From: Thalassomonas actiniarum | Lineage (GTDB): Bacteria > Pseudomonadota > Gammaproteobacteria > Enterobacterales > Alteromonadaceae | DNA: 64,000 nt | Reading direction: 5' to 3' | NCBI RefSeq assembly: GCF_000948975.2 | Contig: NZ_CP059735.1 | Coordinates: 2,666,001 to 2,730,000, forward strand | In this document: one piece after another, positions 59,201 to 64,000 of the stretch | How the letters are laid out: every line of letters begins with the position of its first letter | Position numbering within the stretch: position 1 is the stretch's first letter | Program-made: the position numbers and the translations under genes | The notes under the pieces: model-generated | What the model saw: the letters and a program-made list of their open reading frames with translations, nothing else | Database searches by the model: none | Told to the model about the DNA's origin: nothing

Positions 59201-59410
59201 GTGAAATTAAAACTGAATAAGAAAAAGTTAAAAAACCTATCACGAGACAATAAAGCTCTGCCGGCGGCAGTGACGCCTCAGGTTGGCGGTGCCGGTCCTA
59301 TACCGACAGTAGTGGCTTGTGGCCCGAATACCGATGTATTTAACGGCTGTCCAACCAATAGCAGGTGTTTTTCGACTCCATGGGAAGCCTGTATAAATCC
59401 CGAAATGTAA
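59201..59410 (+). CDS. Putative RiPP precursor peptide 2 (69 aa)
   Basis: A GTG-started gene with the same ATAATAAGGAT ribosome site as peptide 1. The leader MKLKLNKKKLKNLSRDNK matches the other leader in 17 of 18 residues. It continues to QVGGAG (about residues 27-32) and a 38-residue tail with four Cys and several Ser/Thr (VVACGPN, GCPTNSRC, EACINPEM). This tail is well suited to thioether or disulfide cross-linking. No maturation enzyme or exporter is visible nearby. The alternative, a small secreted bacteriocin with a GG leader, cannot be excluded. Confidence 0.7.
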   Translation: MKLKLNKKKLKNLSRDNKALPAAVTPQVGGAGPIPTVVACGPNTDVFNGCPTNSRCFSTPWEACINPEM

Positions 59411-59608
59411 ACCAGGGCGATAGCTGGTTATTTTACGGTTGCCGATTTCCCCTTCGGCCGCCGTATTTAACTTGCCGTTTGTAAAAGTTCTTGATTAATA
59501 ACGAATCCCTCTATATTGTACGCATCGCCACCCGGGAAGGGTGACTAAGTTGCTCACAGATAAGCGTTAAAATTTGCCCCCGTGCTGTTTTAAATAAAAG
59601 GGAAAAAA

Positions 59609-60493
59609 ATGAAAAAAATGACAACTAACCTCCTGAAAATCTTACCTCTTTCTGCCTTGCTTGGCATTTCTTTTTCGGCCTTGTCCGCCGATTTTCGTTA
59701 TGATGAAAAATTAGATCGGGCGGTTGAGGAACCTTACTTATTGGAATATCAGGGGCATACCTATATCCGTAAGGACAGTACTTATCGCAACAGCCAGGTA
59801 GTGGAAAGCCAGGCGCCGGTTTGGGATTTTGACGGTGACGGCTGTTATGCCGCCGCGGCGTTTGACCGCAGCGCAGTGGCTAATCCGGGCTTGAAGATCA
59901 GCGGCGGCGTCAGCGACAATTGCCAGTTCAGCGATTTTTATAACGAGTCAAATACCTATCACAGGCATGCCTGTGTCGAGCAGGGCGGTATAGAATATTG
60001 TGCCAACATGTATGCCCTGTATTTTATCAAAGATCAGGCATCTTTCTGGTTTGGTCACAGACACGACCTTGAACATGTCATCACCTGGTTTGTCAATGGC
60101 GTGATGACCCATGTCAGTGCCAGTGCCCATGGCGATTATGACGCCCGCAGCGTGGATGAGGTTGAATTTATCGGCGAACATCCGGCCATTGTTTATCACA
60201 AGGACAGTATTTTAACCCATGCCTTTCGTTTTGCCCGTGCCAGCGATGTTGCCGAGCCGGAAGCGCCGGGGGCATTTCTGACACCAACAATTGTGAGCTA
60301 TGCCATGATCAAAGGGGATGGCAGCGCAGATAATGCCGTGTTCCGGCAGTTGATCAATAACAGTGATTTCGGCAATGCCAGTTTTGATTTTAGAAACAGC
60401 AATTTCCAAAGCAAGCTTAATGAGTTCAAACCGTCGGCTTACCCGGCTTTTACCGCAGACAGCATTCATGCTTACTTTGATCTCACCGAATAA
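59609..60493 (+). CDS. NLP/NPP1-family necrosis-inducing-like secreted protein
   Basis: 294 aa. A signal peptide (about 1-27, ending ALSA) is followed by an NPP1 domain (about 60-235). The NLP heptapeptide GHRHDWE appears as G149-H-R-H-D-L-E155 in WFGHRHDLEHVITWFVNG, with Trp replaced by Leu but the metal-binding His and Asp/Glu retained. Four Cys residues (DGDGCYAAAAF, DNCQF, HACVEQ, EYCANM) could form two disulfides. NLPs are cytolysins of plant-associated fungi, oomycetes and some bacteria that bind sphingolipids. The activity of this variant in a marine bacterium is unproven. A strong terminator follows. Confidence 0.85.
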   Translation: MKKMTTNLLKILPLSALLGISFSALSADFRYDEKLDRAVEEPYLLEYQGHTYIRKDSTYRNSQVVESQAPVWDFDGDGCYAAAAFDRSAVANPGLKISGGVSDNCQFSDFYNESNTYHRHACVEQGGIEYCANMYALYFIKDQASFWFGHRHDLEHVITWFVNGVMTHVSASAHGDYDARSVDEVEFIGEHPAIVYHKDSILTHAFRFARASDVAEPEAPGAFLTPTIVSYAMIKGDGSADNAVFRQLINNSDFGNASFDFRNSNFQSKLNEFKPSAYPAFTADSIHAYFDLTE

Positions 60494-60853
60494 TCGCTTA
60501 ACAACCCGGGTAGATAAGTCAAAACCGACTTAATAAGATAATAGATAAGCTTTTTATCCTGAAAAAATAAAGACCGCGGCTTTACAGCTCAAGCCGCGGT
60601 CTTTTTTTGTGCTCACAGGTTTGCCCGAGGTCTTTTTCCCACCTATGCTTGTTAATTACTTCCCGATGAAATCCAGGGGAGAATGGCAGGGAGCATTGTT
60701 TTGTTCCATGGCCATTTTCCTGTGCCACTGCAAAACATCCACTGCACTTGCCGACAACCAATAACACTATACTTTGGAAAGTATTGAGTGCCTAAGTTAA
60801 TTCTTTGTTCTTACCGGGCTACAGGTAAGGGCTAGAGGTGTATAGGTGATTTC
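60494..60853. other. Intergenic stretch before the multicopper oxidase
   Basis: Holds the terminator of the NLP gene and otherwise no recognisable gene; a promoter for the oxidase must lie here but was not pinned down. Confidence 0.4.
60569..60608 (+). terminator. Intrinsic terminator of the NLP gene
   Basis: A 14-bp stem AAAGACCGCGGCTT / AAGCCGCGGTCTTT, loop of 8, then T7. Confidence 0.9.
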
Positions 60854-63800
60854 ATGAGCTTATTACAAAAAAAACACTGTCCGTTTTTATCTTTGTCGCT
60901 TTATTCATTTCCCTCTCTTTTCAGACCCGTATTCACTCACCTAAGGCCTGTTGTGATGCTCTTGGCTTTATCGCTGGTGTTTGCTGCTGTGCCTGGGTGT
61001 AAATGGGAATTAAATAGCGGTAGCGACGATAATACAGAGGTGGCAGAAGAAGATGCTTCCCTGCCAACGGGGCCGGTATTTGGTGACCTGCCCGGTGATC
61101 TGCCTGAGGCCAATAAAGGGGCTTTTGAAGGAGGCGCAACCGGTACCAGCGAAGATACCACCATAACCAATGTTTTGCCCAAGGGCAGTTTGCAGGATAA
61201 CGGTTATTTTAATATCCCCACCAATGGCGCCCCCAGTCCCTTGTTTGGCGCCTTGCCCTTCAGTCAGCCGATGCTGCGTTTTGAAGAGTTTGGTCTGGAG
61301 CCGTTAAACCTGGATAACAATAAACCCGGCAACTGGCAGTCGCTGCCAACGCCGCCAGACAGCCAAAGCCTGCCCGATGGCGAGCAGCTAGACAACTTCC
61401 TGAGCCAGGGGATTTGGCCGCTGCCGACCGTGGCCGCCAATACCCGGGAGTTAAATCCCTGGCAAGGGCATATCCAGCGATATCTCGGCCGGGCGCTTGA
61501 TAAGCCGCCCGCCGAAGGGCGGCCACCGGGTTTAGGCTGGTCGCACCAACGCTGGTCTGATTTTACCCCGACACGTTATTTTCAGACCGCGACCACAGGC
61601 GCCCGCCTTAACGGCGGTCTCAGGGATAATAAACAGGATCATCAATACCAAGTGGGAGAATTTGCCCCCGGCGGGCTTTATCATGAGAATGTCGGCGGGG
61701 CAGGTACTACGGCCGGCATTCCGGTGCGGTTCCATCCGAATATGCCGCAGCAAGGGCCAACCACCTTGTGGACCTTTGACGGCACTTTTCCCCCCAAGCT
61801 GCTGAAAGTGCGTTACGGCGAGCCGCTTATTATGCGCCACTATAATGCCTTGCCCATCGATGTTTCCGCCAACCGCGGCTTTGGCGTACATACCCTGAGT
61901 ACCCATGAGCATAACGGCCATAACCCGGCGGAAAGTGACGGTTATACCAATGCTTTCTTTTTCCCCGGACAATTCTTTGATTACCGCTGGCCTATGGTAC
62001 TGGCCGGTTACGATTCGATTAATCGCGATGCAAAGGAGCCCAGGGCGGGTAGTCCGGACGGTCAGGGGGGCATAGTTAATTTGCGCGGCGACTGGCGCGA
62101 AACCATGAGTACTCACTGGTTCCATGATCATATGCTCGATTTTACCGCGCAAAATGTCTACAAGGGCAGCGTTGCCATGATGAATTATTACAGCGCCCTC
62201 GATCGCGGCAATGAAGCCCTCGACGATGGCGTGAATTTGCGTCTGCCCAGCGGCAGCGCCCTGGACTGGGGCAACCGGGATTATGATGTTAATTTGCTGC
62301 TGGCGGAAAAGGCATGGGACAGCGAAGGCCAGCTCTGGTTTAATCCTTTTAATGTCAAAGGCTTTGTCGGTGATGTCATGACAGTGAACTGGCTTTACAA
62401 ACCATATTTTGACGTGCGCGCCCGCCAATACCGTTTTCGCATTTTAAACGGCTCGGTATCGCGCTATTTTAAACTGGCGCTGGTGGATGAAGCAGGGGAG
62501 CCGGTACCTTTTTATCTGATCGCCAATGACGGTAATATCATGGAGCATACCGTTTATTTTGAAAACGGCGAATTGCCCACCCTGGGCATCGCCGAGCGTT
62601 ATGACATTATCGTGGATTTCAGCGCCTTTAAAGCCGGTGACAAGCTTTATTTTGTCAATATGTTGCAGCATAAAAACGGCCAGGTCACCGATAAGGTGAT
62701 CCCGCTTGGGGACATTATCAGCGGTGATTATTATGCCCTCCCTTATGATGATGAGGATGACGGCCAGGTCGATCGCTGGATGCACGGCGATCCCGTGGTG
62801 GGCAAGTTTCTTGAGTTTCGCGTGCAACCTTACCAGGGAGAAGATAAAAGTATGGATCCCGCCGACTTTGTTGCCGGTAAGAAAACCCTGATCCCCTTAA
62901 ACCGTCCCGATGAGAGTGAGCTGGCCAATGCCCTGCACCGCACCTTTGAATTTGAACGTCAGCCCACAGATGAAAAGCCCTGGGTGATAGAAACCGACGG
63001 CGGCAAAGGGCTGAGCATGGATCCCCGCAGGCTCAGTGCGGCGCCGGATAAGAACTCGGGTGGTATCGAAGTCTGGCGTTTGGTCAACAGCGGCAGCTGG
63101 AGCCACCCGGTACATATCCATTTCGAAGAAGGCATCATTTTAAGGCGTGACGGTAAAGAGCCGCCGGAATGGGAAAAGTGGGCACGCAAGGATGTCTACC
63201 GGCTCGGTCCGCAGGAAGATAGCGGCAGCATAATAGAGATTGCTTTTCGTTTTCGGGAATTTGCCGGTACCTATATGGAGCATTGTCATAATACCCAGCA
63301 TGAAGATCATGCGATGTTGCTGCGCTGGGATGTGGAGAACCCCGGGCAAACCAAGCTGATGCCAACGCCAATTCCTTCCTGGGACGGGGTCGGTTATGTC
63401 GATACCGTGGCGCTGCCGACAGCAAGAACCGGTGACGGCACAGGTCAGTTCGGCCCTGAGCTTGAGCCGGTATCTGTCTGGGTAAAAGGGACAGAAATCG
63501 GTGAGCTGGATAATCTTCGCGATAATCCTATCGGCGATGCTTTATCGGCAGTGCCGCCGGATAATGAACGGGGCACGGCGACTTTTGCCTTGAAGCAGGG
63601 CATCAATATTGACGAGCAGGGACAAGAAACCCGGGTCTGGTACTTTTTGCATGATGTCAGCGACAAGGCGCTGGCAGATGAGTTAGGGCTGGCCTGGGCC
63701 GGGGCGCTGGCGAAAACCCCCGAAGCGGCTTTGGGCCTGGCATCGGTATCGGCTGAGGGACAGTGGACCTTTTACGGTGACTTGCCAAATCCCGTCTGGG

Positions 63801-64000
63801 CCAATGATGAAAACCCCGAAGGTATTCCCGAGGTTGATGATAACAACAGCTATTCGCCGCTGCGCCGGGTCAACTATAACGGTAAAGACGTGATCTTTAA
63901 TGCCGTGATCATTAAGTGGGGAGATAAACCCTGGCAGCAAAACCGCATCGATAAATCCTGCCGCGGTTTTCCGGATCTGCCTGCCAATACGCAATGTTTA
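60854..64000 (+). CDS. Large multicopper oxidase, 3' end beyond window
   Basis: An open frame of at least 1049 codons without a stop before the window end. It starts MSLLQKKHC; an internal ATG at 60956 with TAAGG upstream would instead give MLLALSLVFAAVPGC, a typical lipoprotein signal with lipobox Cys. All four copper-binding segments are present: H351-E-H in STHEHNGHN, H421-W-F-H-D-H in STHWFHDH, H751-P-V-H-I-H, and H810-C-H with QHEDH after it. This is a laccase-type oxidase with trinuclear and type 1 copper sites. The N-terminal 290 residues and the C-terminal 200 or more make it far longer than CotA or CueO. It could oxidise phenols, Mn(II) or bilirubin-like substrates; this is not decidable here. 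Confidence 0.9.
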   Translation, partial: MSLLQKKHCPFLSLSLYSFPSLFRPVFTHLRPVVMLLALSLVFAAVPGCKWELNSGSDDNTEVAEEDASLPTGPVFGDLPGDLPEANKGAFEGGATGTSEDTTITNVLPKGSLQDNGYFNIPTNGAPSPLFGALPFSQPMLRFEEFGLEPLNLDNNKPGNWQSLPTPPDSQSLPDGEQLDNFLSQGIWPLPTVAANTRELNPWQGHIQRYLGRALDKPPAEGRPPGLGWSHQRWSDFTPTRYFQTATTGARLNGGLRDNKQDHQYQVGEFAPGGLYHENVGGAGTTAGIPVRFHPNMPQQGPTTLWTFDGTFPPKLLKVRYGEPLIMRHYNALPIDVSANRGFGVHTLSTHEHNGHNPAESDGYTNAFFFPGQFFDYRWPMVLAGYDSINRDAKEPRAGSPDGQGGIVNLRGDWRETMSTHWFHDHMLDFTAQNVYKGSVAMMNYYSALDRGNEALDDGVNLRLPSGSALDWGNRDYDVNLLLAEKAWDSEGQLWFNPFNVKGFVGDVMTVNWLYKPYFDVRARQYRFRILNGSVSRYFKLALVDEAGEPVPFYLIANDGNIMEHTVYFENGELPTLGIAERYDIIVDFSAFKAGDKLYFVNMLQHKNGQVTDKVIPLGDIISGDYYALPYDDEDDGQVDRWMHGDPVVGKFLEFRVQPYQGEDKSMDPADFVAGKKTLIPLNRPDESELANALHRTFEFERQPTDEKPWVIETDGGKGLSMDPRRLSAAPDKNSGGIEVWRLVNSGSWSHPVHIHFEEGIILRRDGKEPPEWEKWARKDVYRLGPQEDSGSIIEIAFRFREFAGTYMEHCHNTQHEDHAMLLRWDVENPGQTKLMPTPIPSWDGVGYVDTVALPTARTGDGTGQFGPELEPVSVWVKGTEIGELDNLRDNPIGDALSAVPPDNERGTATFALKQGINIDEQGQETRVWYFLHDVSDKALADELGLAWAGALAKTPEAALGLASVSAEGQWTFYGDLPNPVWANDENPEGIPEVDDNNSYSPLRRVNYNGKDVIFNAVIIKWGDKPWQQNRIDKSCRGFPDLPANTQCL

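Noticed and set aside
61532-62428. 298-codon antisense frame in the multicopper oxidase
   Set aside because: The plus-strand frame carries the copper motifs; the opposite frame is a codon-bias shadow.

Overview
The window comes from a marine gammaproteobacterium of the Alteromonadales. A Colwelliaceae/Thalassomonas-like genome is my best guess. This is inferred from gene content and order: rnt/motY, cysZ//smc-zipA-ligA, dapB-carA-carB-greA, and yhbY//rlmE-ftsH-folP-glmM-tpiA-secG-tRNA-Leu. It also rests on the style of the secreted proteins; no database search was possible.

Region 1 (1-12 kb) is core chromosome. It holds the 5' part of RNase T, a MotY gene with a good sigma-28 promoter, a secreted M1 aminopeptidase, CysZ, and the smc-zipA-ligA-DUF3392 run for chromosome organisation, division and DNA joining. 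Region 2 (12.5-17.8 kb) holds two adjacent large secreted proteins that share the same N-terminal beta-sandwich domain but carry different catalytic parts, an SGNH/sialate-O-acetylesterase type and an HEXXH protein. Region 3 (17.8-24.6 kb) mixes small metabolic, membrane and periplasmic genes: a TIP30-like reductase, an exported 2H-phosphoesterase-like protein, an M48 lipoprotein protease, an NhaC-family transporter, a ketopantoate-reductase-like protein and FklB. Region 4 (24.6-38.1 kb) is housekeeping: dapB, carAB, greA, yhbY, rlmE, ftsH, folP, glmM, tpiA, secG, then two almost identical tRNA-Leu(GAG) genes, each with its own terminator.

The expected order (rimP-nusA-infB) stops directly after the second tRNA. 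From 38.1 kb to the end the content is accessory: a RAYT-type transposase, a GT-rich tandem repeat, an AT-rich orphan gene with a Lys/Gln tract, a LysR/PACE efflux pair, a secreted Vps62-like protein, a TonB-dependent receptor, and a TetR-YciI-Tag operon with two matching operators. The last 12 kb holds an M9 collagenase, a caspase-fold-like protein, a cytochrome b561, an NLP/NPP1 necrosis-inducing-like toxin and a very long multicopper oxidase that runs off the end.

The most novel signal is a pair of tiny genes, at 55414-55554 (46 aa) and 59201-59410 (69 aa). They share an almost identical lysine-rich leader, a Gly-Gly motif and a similar promoter and ribosome binding site, but have different Cys/Thr/Ser-containing tails. 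They look like RiPP (lanthipeptide-like) precursor peptides. No recognisable maturation enzyme lies in the window, so any maturase would have to act from elsewhere.
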